From: JABMMZ01 sp040386935 | Lineage (GTDB): Bacteria; Bacteroidota; Bacteroidia; NS11-12g; UBA955 | Length of the DNA stretch: 64,000 nt | Reading direction: 5' to 3' | NCBI GenBank assembly: GCA_040386935.1 | Contig: JAZKEQ010000034.1 | Location: 1 to 64,000 of the forward strand | Made by a program: the position numbers and the translations under genes | Part shown: in pieces, positions 8,718 through 16,329 of the stretch | Layout of the letters: every line of letters starts with the position of its first letter | Position numbering within the stretch: the first letter of the stretch is position 1 | The notes under the pieces: model-generated | What the model saw: the letters and a program-made list of their open reading frames with translations, nothing else | Told to the model about the DNA's origin: nothing | Databases searched by the model: none

Positions 8718-10133
8718 TTGTTAAAAAAACTGAGACCATATTTGATACTGATGCTTGTATTTACAGCAGTATTGGTTGTATTGCAATGGCAGATGGGCAT
8801 CGCTACTCAACCCTATTTTTGGGATGAGATGGGTGTGTATGCACCTGCAGCCATTCATTTGTACGAACATGGTATAGGCATATTGCCGGGCGACCTTCCC
8901 GATATCTTATCGCGTGGGCATCCAACATTATTTCCATTAGTCGTAGCAATTGCATTTAAGTTGTTTGGTTGTACACCGTTTGTTGCACATGTTACTTGTT
9001 ATGCATTGTATTTTATCGGCATCTGTTTTTTGTACCGCATCTTACAATTGTGGACCGATTGGCGCCTGGCGTTAACTGTTGCAGTGGCCATAGGTTTGCA
9101 ACCTTGTTTCATCAGTCAGTCGATTATCGTATTGCCTGAAATATTGTTAATGACACTCGCCATAGCCGCAGTGTATTACGCCATGGTTGAACGCTGGGTG
9201 GCTGTATCAATCATCTTGTGCTTGGCTGTAATGGTGAAGGAATCTGCATTGGTATTACCGCTGGCTTTGTGGTTGGCTTTGTTGATCAATAAGCGTTCAT
9301 TCAAAGCTTCAAAACCATTGTTGTTATTGGCTGTACCTTATGGATTGTTTGGGTTGTTTTTAGTGATTCAAAAGCTTCAAAACGGTTATTTCTTTTTTCC
9401 ATTGCATACATCGTTGATGCACATGGAATGGTACTTCATCAAGGAGCGTTTGTTGCTGATGATGGATTTTATTTTCAACGATCAGGGCAGAGGGTGGTTT
9501 TTTATTGCCACTGTTGCATTGTTTTTATTCGGTATATTTAAATGGTGGGGTTATGTGCTTTCAGTATTTAAAGGCAAATCATTGCACCTGTTAGTATTGT
9601 TGGTGGTGTTGGCAGGTGGCATTGCATTCACAGGACTGAATTTTTTTCTGAGTCGCTACATCTTATTCTTTCTGATATTTGCGTATGCACTCTGTTTTAT
9701 GCTCCTGTTTCAATTCGGAAAATTGAAGAAAATATGGAGTTACTTATTGTGTGGTTATTTATTATTTAACACTGTTTACAGTTTGCGCAATACACATTAT
9801 ACAGATGTAGATTTCAGTTATGTGCCTCACGTACAAACATCCTTACAAGCCTGTGAATACATGGCCAATGATTCAAGGTTTAAAGGACAGCATATTGCCA
9901 TGTCGTTTCCACTCATTGCAGCTACCTATAATCATCAGTTTGGTTATCCAGATTTAAAGAAAAATTCATACACGCACGACTTTCCTTCAACCCTTGATAC
10001 AACGATGGATTACCTAGTGTTCATCCGACCGGGCAATGACAATTTCATCGATTCATTTAAAATGAATTTGATACACGATACCACCTTTAAAGCAAAGGAT
10101 GCTTTTGTGAGTATTTATAAAGTGAGGAAATAG
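8718..10133 (+). CDS. GT39-like (ArnT/PMT-type) membrane glycosyltransferase
   Basis: A membrane protein of about 471 residues with some ten hydrophobic segments. The first periplasmic loop carries the acidic motif YFWDEMGVYAPAA, the place of the catalytic Asp/Glu in lipid-phosphate-sugar-dependent glycosyltransferases. The C-terminus is soluble. Such enzymes move a sugar from a polyprenyl carrier to lipid or protein on the outer side of the inner membrane. The start is uncertain. The frame is open much further upstream but there overlaps the TfoX-like gene, so I chose TTG 8718 (LLKKLRPYLILML); ATG 8751 is the alternative. The stop TAG is the exact left border of the gmd-derived direct repeat. 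Confidence 0.75.
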   Translation: MLKKLRPYLILMLVFTAVLVVLQWQMGIATQPYFWDEMGVYAPAAIHLYEHGIGILPGDLPDILSRGHPTLFPLVVAIAFKLFGCTPFVAHVTCYALYFIGICFLYRILQLWTDWRLALTVAVAIGLQPCFISQSIIVLPEILLMTLAIAAVYYAMVERWVAVSIILCLAVMVKESALVLPLALWLALLINKRSFKASKPLLLLAVPYGLFGLFLVIQKLQNGYFFFPLHTSLMHMEWYFIKERLLLMMDFIFNDQGRGWFFIATVALFLFGIFKWWGYVLSVFKGKSLHLLVLLVVLAGGIAFTGLNFFLSRYILFFLIFAYALCFMLLFQFGKLKKIWSYLLCGYLLFNTVYSLRNTHYTDVDFSYVPHVQTSLQACEYMANDSRFKGQHIAMSFPLIAATYNHQFGYPDLKKNSYTHDFPSTLDTTMDYLVFIRPGNDNFIDSFKMNLIHDTTFKAKDAFVSIYKVRK

Positions 10134-10210
10134 TTATTCGAAATAACTCAAAGTAGTAAAGCCGCCTTTTTTCAGGTACTCGTCTTTTTTCATTAAATGA
10201 AAATCGCTTT
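10133..10210. repeat. left copy of 78-bp direct repeat (gmd 3' end)
   Basis: Matches 13842-13919 with three mismatches near its right side. It begins with the palindrome GTTATTCGAAATAAC, which overlaps the gmd stop. The two copies bracket an accessory segment of 3.6 kb. Confidence 0.9.
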
Positions 10211-10217
10211 TTGCCAT
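10134..10217 (-). pseudogene. gmd 3'-end remnant (27 codons)
   Basis: The minus strand reads MAKSDFHL then MKKDEYLKKGGFTTLSYFE and a stop. The intact gmd at 13843 ends MQSDLHL then MKKDEYLKKGGFTTLSYFE. The last 62 or so bases are identical, and the part before differs at several positions, including Q/K and L/F changes. Nothing upstream of the remnant resembles gmd. It lies directly against the stop of the GT39-like gene. Confidence 0.85.
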
Positions 10218-10225
10218 TGAAGATT

Positions 10226-10268
10226 CCGAAACTTCGGGGAGCTATGCGCGACACTAACAACAGCAGAA
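10226..10268. repeat. hairpin CCGAA-AC-TTCGG and cassette-repeat core
   Basis: 10226-10237 is a palindrome of the CCGAA..TTCGG family also seen at 11978 and 13735. 10255-10268 reads TAACAACAGCAGAA and resembles the core CAACAACGGCAGAA found at the ends of the two genes further right. It may be a third, eroded copy of that element. Confidence 0.45.
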
Positions 10269-10364
10269 TGGCCATATTTATGACCAATGGGCCTTAAATA
10301 GCCTATATAAATAGATTTTTTGATACTCATAGTGCCTATTATGTTCCGTTAAGGGTCTATTTGA

Positions 10365-10574
10365 GCGATAAGATAGCATACTGTGGTGATAAGATATAAT
10401 ACCGTGGCGGTAAGATATATGTTAGTGGCGACAAGATGTATAACAATGGCGATAAGGTATAATACAATGGCGACAAGATAAATACTAGTGGCGATAAGGT
10501 ATTATACTTTGGCGACAAGATATTATACTTTGGCGATAAGATGAAATATAGTGGCGACAAAATCGAATATTTAT
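10365..10574. repeat. 10 x 21-bp tandem repeat
   Basis: Ten units of exactly 21 bases. Each has a conserved core GCGAYAAGAT (with small changes) followed by an AT-rich variable part ending in TG. Being a multiple of three, the array reads as heptapeptides on both strands: GDKxxYx on the plus strand (with stops) and LSPxYxI on the minus strand (open). Units differ by several substitutions, so this is an old array and not an assembly artefact. No spacer structure of CRISPR type is present. Confidence 0.9.
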
Positions 10575-10577
10575 TAC

Positions 10578-10685
10578 TATGCCTTTGCCGTATGCTTGTT
10601 GCAAAGAGTATGAATAAATTTAGAAACATCGTACATGTGTTTGTTGTTGATGAAAAAACCAACAACGGCAGAAACGGCAGAATTA
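10578..10685 (-). repeat. gene-end repeat element, copy A
   Basis: Related over its length to 12002-12128. Shared blocks are CGTATG.TTG.TGCAAA.AGT, AATAAATTTA.AA, GTGT.TTTGTT and CAACAACGGCAGAA. It sits exactly at the 3' end of the minus-strand gene at 10683, just as copy B follows the gene at 12134. Confidence 0.65.
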
Positions 10686-11135
10686 ATTGCAACCAGCTTG
10701 CCACAACCTTACTAATGTACTACACAAGCAATTTTTTTCGCGATTAGTCATTTTTTCAAAACGAGGCTTAGCCTTTTTGTGATTAATAAATTCAACGGAA
10801 TATTTTTTCGAATAAATTTTATTGTTTTTTATATCGTATTTAAAATAATCAAAGAAATTTTCCCCATAAGCAAGAACAATTAAATACTGAGCTGAAGTAT
10901 CTTGAAAAAAACTGTGACTTATGTATTTTTTAGTTAAATAAATGGAATCTTTTTTTATGTTTTTCCATTGTTTTTTAGGAAACGATTCTATATAATTATA
11001 ACACCTCATTGAGTCCCTGTACTTCTTGTAATTATTTACTACCCAACTATACTTAATTTGCAGGTTACTTAGATAGCATTCCCTAGAACATGATAGTAAT
11101 CCTACAGTAATCAATATAAAGAATTTAGAATTCAT
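10683..11135 (-). CDS. small lipoprotein of unknown function
   Basis: A 150-residue protein that I do not recognise. The N-terminus MNSKFFILITVGLLSCSREC carries a lipobox (LLSC), so it is probably a lipidated outer-membrane or periplasmic protein. The body is basic and rich in Lys, Tyr and Asn, without known motifs. It follows the 209-residue gene by 35 bases on the same strand, and its stop falls within repeat element A. The AT content is higher than that of neighbouring core genes, which suits a mobile cassette. Confidence 0.6.
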   Translation of the reverse strand: MNSKFFILITVGLLSCSRECYLSNLQIKYSWVVNNYKKYRDSMRCYNYIESFPKKQWKNIKKDSIYLTKKYISHSFFQDTSAQYLIVLAYGENFFDYFKYDIKNNKIYSKKYSVEFINHKKAKPRFEKMTNREKNCLCSTLVRLWQAGCN

Positions 11136-11170
11136 TGTAACTCCTTTTTATTTTGTGTAATATTTTAATA

Positions 11171-11800
11171 TCACCATTTCAGCATACTATCCACATCTAC
11201 AATCCTATCATTAATCATTTTTAGTTTTACGTATTGAGTTTCATTTGGATAATCATGCCAGATATAGGCAATCACCCACAAATCTTTATAGTAAATATAT
11301 TCACGTTGACTATGAGATCTAAACATGTCTAAATATAAAAAATGAAATAACTGCCCGTTTTTCGGGTTTTTTCTAAAAAAAATATGTTGCAGTTGTAAAT
11401 CAGAACTTCCGAAAATTTCTGCTTTTAAATCGATAAAAGGTTCTCCATCTATTTTATTAATTTTATTACTGTCCTTTTGGATATAAACTACTTGATAAAC
11501 ACTTGGTTTCCCAATTTTATTAGCAAGAGCAATATATTTTTTGATATCTAAACTTGTAAAACTCTTAATATTAACCCCTGAATCAATTTCTGCAAAGCAC
11601 CAACTTTCAATAAAAGTATCCTTGTTTTTATTGATTATCTTGAAAGTTGGACTTGTTGGGTCTTTGCTATCAGTATATATTAAAAAATTATCACCTTCAA
11701 TAAGTTTAAAGTCAATAGATTCATTTTTTATTGTCTCTTTGTCAATATTATGATTTAAGCACATTAAGGAACTTATTGCTAATAATATTACTGCTTTCAT
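11171..11800 (-). CDS. exported protein of unknown function
   Basis: A 209-residue protein that I do not recognise. A short hydrophobic N-terminus (MKAVILLAISSLMCLNHN) may be a signal peptide; the Cys is preceded by Met, so it is not a proper lipobox. The rest is predicted soluble, with many Lys, Asp and Ile residues. It is the first gene of a likely pair with the lipoprotein at 10683. The pair lies between repeat elements B and A, as one cassette would. Confidence 0.55.
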   Translation of the reverse strand: MKAVILLAISSLMCLNHNIDKETIKNESIDFKLIEGDNFLIYTDSKDPTSPTFKIINKNKDTFIESWCFAEIDSGVNIKSFTSLDIKKYIALANKIGKPSVYQVVYIQKDSNKINKIDGEPFIDLKAEIFGSSDLQLQHIFFRKNPKNGQLFHFLYLDMFRSHSQREYIYYKDLWVIAYIWHDYPNETQYVKLKMINDRIVDVDSMLKW

Positions 11801-11977
11801 ATTGCTTTATTAAATGAAATCTAAATTTTCTTAAAGTGCTCAATCAAAAATAGCACATTTTCATCACTTAACTCACCCTTCCTCAAAAATTATCCTGCTG
11901 ATGCTGTTTCAGGTAGTTCAATAATTCAGTGTTTTCAGATGATGTTAGTTGAGGGTCGTTTTGTTCGTCATTGTTGG

Positions 11978-11993
11978 TCCCGAAACTTCGGGA
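11978..11993. repeat. palindrome TCCCGAA-AC-TTCGGGA
   Basis: A 7-bp inverted repeat with a 2-base centre, in the gene-free stretch 11801-12133. The same family of palindrome occurs at 10226 and 13735. The rest of this gene-free stretch holds repeat element B and nothing else that I can identify. Confidence 0.7.
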
Positions 11994-12001
11994 ACAATAT
12001 A

Positions 12002-12128
12002 GCCATACCGCTATCGTATGTCTGATGCAAAAAGTGTCAATAAATTTAAAATTTCGTGTAGTGTATTTGTTATAGTGACCAACTCACAGGTAAATCTGAT
12101 CCCCAACAACGGCAGAAGTCGAATTGAT
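12002..12128 (-). repeat. gene-end repeat element, copy B
   Basis: The second copy of the element at 10578-10685, diverged but alignable, with an internal inverted repeat CATAC..GTATG near 12005-12020. The core CAACAACGGCAGAA at 12104-12117 lies just after the stop of the MORN gene. Orientation relative to the preceding gene is the same as in copy A. Confidence 0.65.
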
Positions 12129-12133
12129 TTGAA

Positions 12134-13501
12134 TTAGTTAATTCGATTTAGCATTATACTTTCATTATTAGCTGATACAATTTGATACTTAAATATTTTA
12201 AAGTCACCAGCTCCATTGTTGTCAATGACAAGAGTAAGTGTGTCAACAGAGAGTGAAAAATTATTAGTACTTGTTGGGCATTCCCAACAAGAAAGTTTAA
12301 CTTGTCCATCTGGTTGAAAGGTTAATTGTAGTTCACTAGTAAAAGAAAATAAAGCTTCTAAAGTAACAACTGATGTATCGAGTGTCTGATTCAAATACCA
12401 TGTATTGTGAGTTAATAAAGTTAAATACTCATTATTAAGTATTGAAATGATTTTCCCTGTTGTGTCATAATGTTGCCAAATATTCTTTTCATTGTCTGCA
12501 AATATTTTTTGTTTTCCATTTGGAAAATTCCATTTCCAAACACCAATTTTATTTCCATCGCAATAATCGCCTTCATAAATTTTTATTCCGTTCGAATAAA
12601 AAGCAACCCATTGTCCATTAGGAACAGGAGTGTAAGTATAAGAAATAGCATTGTAATAAATGTCAGTAATATAAGGATCTACCCATTCTCTGTTTGTATC
12701 AATAATTGCTGGTGAAGGATAACTCCATTCTGAAATATATTTAATTTGATTGTTGTCTGAATAGAAAATTTCTTTTAGTAGTAAGTCGTCTTTGTAAATT
12801 CTTTCATTGTCTACCGTGCCGCCTATCTTTGTTGTTACTTGTTTTCCGTTTTTCATTCCATTCAAGTAAGTCGTTGTTGTTGTGAAATAGCCGCTATCTG
12901 TCAATATTCCGTTGCCGTTATATAAGGTTTGTAAACCTTGTTTATTCCAGGCTGAAATTAAATACGGCTTTCCATTTCTATATTGATATTGCTTGGATAT
13001 CATCCAGTAATCAGAAGAATCCTGAATCTTGTTTCCTGTTTCGTAATAAGTCCAAATGCTATCTCTGAAGCCATTCTTATAAAACCCTTTGTAATTGTTC
13101 TGTCCTTCACTCCAATTAATTTCGAAAAATCCATTAAGTATATTGTCTTTGAAAGTAAGAATATGATGAATTGTTTTATTTCCGTTGTAATGTGTTTCAA
13201 GTCCATTCTTCATGCCATTTTTCCAACTTATTGTTGCATATTTCTCCTTACTGAAGGAGTAGTATCGGCTTTCAATTCCTTCTTTTTTTCCATTCACAAA
13301 GGAAACTTCAACTGAAGGAAATTTTTTGTCTCCATAATCATATGAACAATAGTGTCCGTCTGGTAAATTGTCTTTAAAAAGCCATTCTCCTGTACCCTTA
13401 TACATGTATTTTTTATTGCCCTCTTTTATCCAAATTGTATCCTGTCCAAACAAGTTGGATATGATAGTAGTTGTCAGAAATATAGTCAAGAGGTGTTTCA
13501 T
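12134..13501 (-). CDS. exported MORN-variant repeat protein (YwqK-like)
   Basis: A 455-residue protein with a signal peptide (MKHLLTIFLTTTIISNLFGQ). It contains many short repeats of the type NGxKxGxWxxYYxNG (for example VNGKKEGIESRYY, KNGMKNGLETHYNG, DGNKIGVWKWNFPNGK), the MORN_2/YwqK pattern common in Bacteroidota. A separate C-terminal part of about 90 residues (EALFSFTSELQLTFQPDGQ) looks like a small beta-sandwich lipid- or ligand-binding domain. Some YwqK-family members are annotated as antitoxins, but here the exported, repeat-rich form suggests a surface or periplasmic role. It lies inside the gmd-flanked island, followed by repeat B. Confidence 0.7.
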   Translation of the reverse strand: MKHLLTIFLTTTIISNLFGQDTIWIKEGNKKYMYKGTGEWLFKDNLPDGHYCSYDYGDKKFPSVEVSFVNGKKEGIESRYYSFSKEKYATISWKNGMKNGLETHYNGNKTIHHILTFKDNILNGFFEINWSEGQNNYKGFYKNGFRDSIWTYYETGNKIQDSSDYWMISKQYQYRNGKPYLISAWNKQGLQTLYNGNGILTDSGYFTTTTTYLNGMKNGKQVTTKIGGTVDNERIYKDDLLLKEIFYSDNNQIKYISEWSYPSPAIIDTNREWVDPYITDIYYNAISYTYTPVPNGQWVAFYSNGIKIYEGDYCDGNKIGVWKWNFPNGKQKIFADNEKNIWQHYDTTGKIISILNNEYLTLLTHNTWYLNQTLDTSVVTLEALFSFTSELQLTFQPDGQVKLSCWECPTSTNNFSLSVDTLTLVIDNNGAGDFKIFKYQIVSANNESIMLNRIN

Positions 13502-13597
13502 ACTTTGTGTGTCTGTTCAATTTAGTAGCAACGGTTAATCGGAGCGATTTAGTCTGCTAATGGCTAATTTATTTATCAAGGTTTTTATTCGAAACTT

Positions 13598-13842
13598 TTA
13601 TTGTCTATTTTTCTTCGCAATATACCAATATTTATAATCCTCATTCTTGTCTTTTTTGCCATAGAATTCAACAAGGGTAGTGGAAATAGCCGCATGGTTG
13701 CTGGCGTAAGCAAGCGCCCTGAGACTGGAGGTGACCCCGAATTTCGGGGGCAGTCCCTTATTAAAAGGGACGGAGCGTATCCCGCATTTGCGGGAGAGGT
13801 TAAGGCGCCCGTAATTAATTCTAATTTAAAAAAGCTCTTGTG
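13598..13842 (-). other. open frame past the gmd stop, possible decayed coding tail
   Basis: Directly after the gmd TAA, in the same frame, the minus strand stays open for about 80 codons and stops at 13598-13600. The last part looks protein-like (AISTTLVEFYGKKDKNEDYK, then YWYIAKKNRQ). The middle is made of the hairpin repeat below. It has no start of its own that I trust. It may be the end of a gene displaced by the insertion, or a repeat that happens to be open. Between 13502 and 13597 I see nothing. Confidence 0.35.
13690..13800. repeat. multi-hairpin intergenic repeat
   Basis: Consecutive perfect or near-perfect hairpins: GGCG..CGCC near 13702; CCCCGAA-T-TTCGGGG at 13735-13749; GTCCCTT..AAGGGAC at 13753-13771; TCCCGCA-TT-TGCGGGA at 13780-13795. 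The segment is much more GC-rich than its surroundings. It resembles dispersed palindromic intergenic repeats of Bacteroidota and could fold into a structured RNA. Confidence 0.6.
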
Positions 13843-13919
13843 TTATTCGAAATAACTCAAAGTAGTAAAGCCGCCTTTTTTCAGGTACTCGTCTTTTTTC
13901 ATTAGGTGCAAATCGCTTT
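13842..13919. repeat. right copy of 78-bp direct repeat (functional gmd 3' end)
   Basis: The partner of 10133-10210. It forms the true last codons of gmd. Removing the segment between the copies would place the gmd stop directly against the GT39-like stop, as two cleanly convergent genes. Confidence 0.9.
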
Positions 13920-14979
13920 GCATCATATCCGTTACCAATTCCTGTAATGAATGACGTGGTTCCCAACCCAATTTGGTTTTGGCTTTTTGTGCATCGCCTA
14001 TCAGTAATTCCACTTCTGTTGGTCTGAAATATTTAGGGTCAACGTGAATCACTTCACGCCCTGTTGTTAATCCTTGAATATTCAATCCCATGGCTTCAGC
14101 TTTCGCTTTATCAACGGCAGCAATTATTCCTTTTTCATCAATGTCTTTGCCCACAAATTCTAAAGTAATGCCTAGATAGTCGAAGGCCATTTTGGCGAAT
14201 TGGCGAATCTCAGTTGTTTTGCCCGTAGCAATGACATAATCTTCAGCTACTTGTTGTTGCAATATTAAATACATGGCTTCAACATAGTCCTTGGCATGTC
14301 CCCAGTCGCGCTGGCTGTTCATATTGCCCAGGTATAATTTATCCTGCAAGCCCAAAGCAATTTTTGCCGCAGCTCTGGTTATTTTTCTGGTTACAAAAGT
14401 TTCGCCACGAATAGGTGATTCGTGATTGAACAAAATACCGTTACAGGCATAGATGTTATAAGCTTCTCTGTAGTTAACCGTAATCCAGTAAGCGTACATT
14501 TTAGCCACGGCATAAGGTGAACGCGGGTAGAAAGGCGTAGTTTCAGTTTGCGGTACTGCTTGCACCAGGCCGTATAATTCGGAGGTAGAGGCTTGATAGA
14601 TTCTTGTTTTTTCAACCAGTCCGCAAATGCGAATGGCTTCCAATAAACGCAGGGTGCCTATACCATCGGCATTGGCTGTGTATTCAGGTGTTTCAAAACT
14701 TACATGTACGTGACTTTGTGCCGCCAGGTTGTAAATTTCATCGGGTTGTATTTCCTGTATGATGCGAATTAAATTGGTGCTGTCGGTAAGGTCGCCATAA
14801 TGCAATTTGAAATTCACATTCAATACATGAGGATCCTGATACAGATGGTCGATTCTATCGGTATTGAACAAGGAACTTCTTCTTTTGATGCCATGAACCT
14901 TATAGCCTTTTTTAAGGAGAAACTCGGCTAAATAGGCGCCATCCTGACCGGTAATTCCGGTAATAAGAGCAACTTTCAT
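13843..14979 (-). CDS. gmd: GDP-mannose 4,6-dehydratase
   Basis: Converts GDP-D-mannose to GDP-4-keto-6-deoxy-D-mannose, the first step to GDP-fucose, GDP-rhamnose and related sugars for surface glycans. At 378 residues it is full length. The Rossmann motif is at the start (ALITGITGQDGAYLAE), followed by GIKRRSSLFNTDRIDHLY, catalytic QASTSELYG with YPRSPYAVAKMYAYW (the YxxxK), and NHESPIRGETFVTRKITRA. The C-terminus is shared with the remnant at 10134, so the last 20 or so codons may have come with the insertion. It is divergent from the deacetylase at 15025. Confidence 0.97.
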   Translation of the reverse strand: MKVALITGITGQDGAYLAEFLLKKGYKVHGIKRRSSLFNTDRIDHLYQDPHVLNVNFKLHYGDLTDSTNLIRIIQEIQPDEIYNLAAQSHVHVSFETPEYTANADGIGTLRLLEAIRICGLVEKTRIYQASTSELYGLVQAVPQTETTPFYPRSPYAVAKMYAYWITVNYREAYNIYACNGILFNHESPIRGETFVTRKITRAAAKIALGLQDKLYLGNMNSQRDWGHAKDYVEAMYLILQQQVAEDYVIATGKTTEIRQFAKMAFDYLGITLEFVGKDIDEKGIIAAVDKAKAEAMGLNIQGLTTGREVIHVDPKYFRPTEVELLIGDAQKAKTKLGWEPRHSLQELVTDMMQSDLHLMKKDEYLKKGGFTTLSYFE

Positions 14980-15024
14980 TAAAAATATTGTTTATTTGCG
15001 TAAAAAGGCAAAAATAAGAAAGTT

Positions 15025-16329
15025 TTGATTGCAATCTATACGCTTCATATCACAGCACGCTTAAAATACGTCCTGAATCATATTTTTTCGGACCAACTCG
15101 GGGTGGCTTATACCCTGACCGATGATATGGCAGCCATAGATCCAAGAGCCAAAGTTGTTATATACTATACAGTTTCGGATGCTGCGCCCGGACTTGATAT
15201 TCATCCTTCAGGCCTGCTCGAAGAAAAAGGACATCATTTTAAAAATATCAACATTACAAAATTTGGGGCCATGCAAGTGATGTTTGCCGACAAGAGTGAT
15301 TTTGGATTCGATATTTTCAGTGCCGTATTTTATTGTCTCTCTCGTTACGAGGAATACACTGCCGAAACAAAAGATTCACACGGCCGATTTCCGCATACAG
15401 CCTCCATTTTCCATAACAATAATTGCCTGCATATACCCTTAGTTGATCTGTGGATTCAGTATTTGAAAAGGGTATTGATTGAGCAATATGATATGCACCC
15501 AAGTGTATTTAAGTCAACAGCATTTACAATTACACCAACCATTGATGTTGATTCTGTATTTGCTTACAAAGGGCGTGGTGTTGTGAGACAATTAGCAGGC
15601 TATGGACAGGCATTGATAACAGCAAATTTATACGAAGTACGCAAGCGTTTTTCAACCGTTACATTGGGCAAAACCGACCCAAATGACAATTTTGATTTTC
15701 AATTGAAGGCACTGGATGCACAAGGGTTGAAGGCCAATTATTTTATACAGGTTGGGCCGTATGGACCTTTTGATAAAAATATTTCACTGAAGAATAAAAA
15801 TTTCAGAAAAATTATTCAGCAAATAGCAAAGAGCGGACACAGCATAGGCGTTCATCCGAGTTATCAGTCAAACAGCGATACAGGAAAAATAATGAAGGAA
15901 AAAAAGGCACTTGAAGCAGTGTTGCAAATACCTGTTACAGCTTCGCGCCAGCATTTGTTGAAATACCATTTGCCACATACTTATAAAGCATTGGTACAGG
16001 CCGGTATTACAGATGAATATTCCATGGGTTATTCTGAAGTGCCGGGATTCAGAGCTGGGACATCACACGCTTTTAATTGGTATGATTTGGAAAATGAAGA
16101 AAGCACTAATTTGCGGATACATCCTTTTTGTGCCATGGATGTGGCTTTTAAACAATTTTTGCAATACGATGTTACTACAACCATTGGTGAGATTGAGAAA
16201 ATAAAACAGCAGTTGAAAGAGTTGCATGGCAATTTTTGTTTTGTGTATCACAATGAATCACTGAGTGGACACAGGGGTTGGCAGGGATGGGAAAAAGTTT
16301 TTGAAGCGTGTTTAAAACATGAAGATTGA
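15025..16329 (+). CDS. polysaccharide deacetylase family protein
   Basis: A 434-residue protein starting with TTG (IAIYTLHITARLKYVL). The N-terminal 130 residues form the DUF7033-type domain found before carbohydrate-esterase domains in Bacteroidota (FDIFSAVFYCLSRYEEY). The C-terminal part has the NodB-like features ITPTIDVDSVFAYKG (metal Asp pair), GHSIGVHPSYQS (HxxxH-type motif) and FVYHNES. Such enzymes remove N-acetyl groups from surface glycans. No signal peptide is seen, so it may act on a cytoplasmic or lipid-linked precursor. It overlaps the next gene by 11 bases, so the pair is coupled. Confidence 0.8.
   Translation: MIAIYTLHITARLKYVLNHIFSDQLGVAYTLTDDMAAIDPRAKVVIYYTVSDAAPGLDIHPSGLLEEKGHHFKNINITKFGAMQVMFADKSDFGFDIFSAVFYCLSRYEEYTAETKDSHGRFPHTASIFHNNNCLHIPLVDLWIQYLKRVLIEQYDMHPSVFKSTAFTITPTIDVDSVFAYKGRGVVRQLAGYGQALITANLYEVRKRFSTVTLGKTDPNDNFDFQLKALDAQGLKANYFIQVGPYGPFDKNISLKNKNFRKIIQQIAKSGHSIGVHPSYQSNSDTGKIMKEKKALEAVLQIPVTASRQHLLKYHLPHTYKALVQAGITDEYSMGYSEVPGFRAGTSHAFNWYDLENEESTNLRIHPFCAMDVAFKQFLQYDVTTTIGEIEKIKQQLKELHGNFCFVYHNESLSGHRGWQGWEKVFEACLKHED

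Noticed and set aside
10365..10574. CRISPR array
   Set aside because: Units are 21 bases without separate spacers, and the cores are degenerate; no cas genes nearby.
10357..10704. 115-residue minus-strand reading frame over the 21-bp repeats
   Set aside because: Made up mostly of the tandem repeat and repeat element A, and it overlaps the end of the 10683 lipoprotein gene on the same strand in another frame; no sign of a real protein beyond the repeat.
13601..13855. 84-residue plus-strand reading frame
   Set aside because: It is the opposite strand of the hairpin repeat and the gmd end; the sequence is explained by palindromes.
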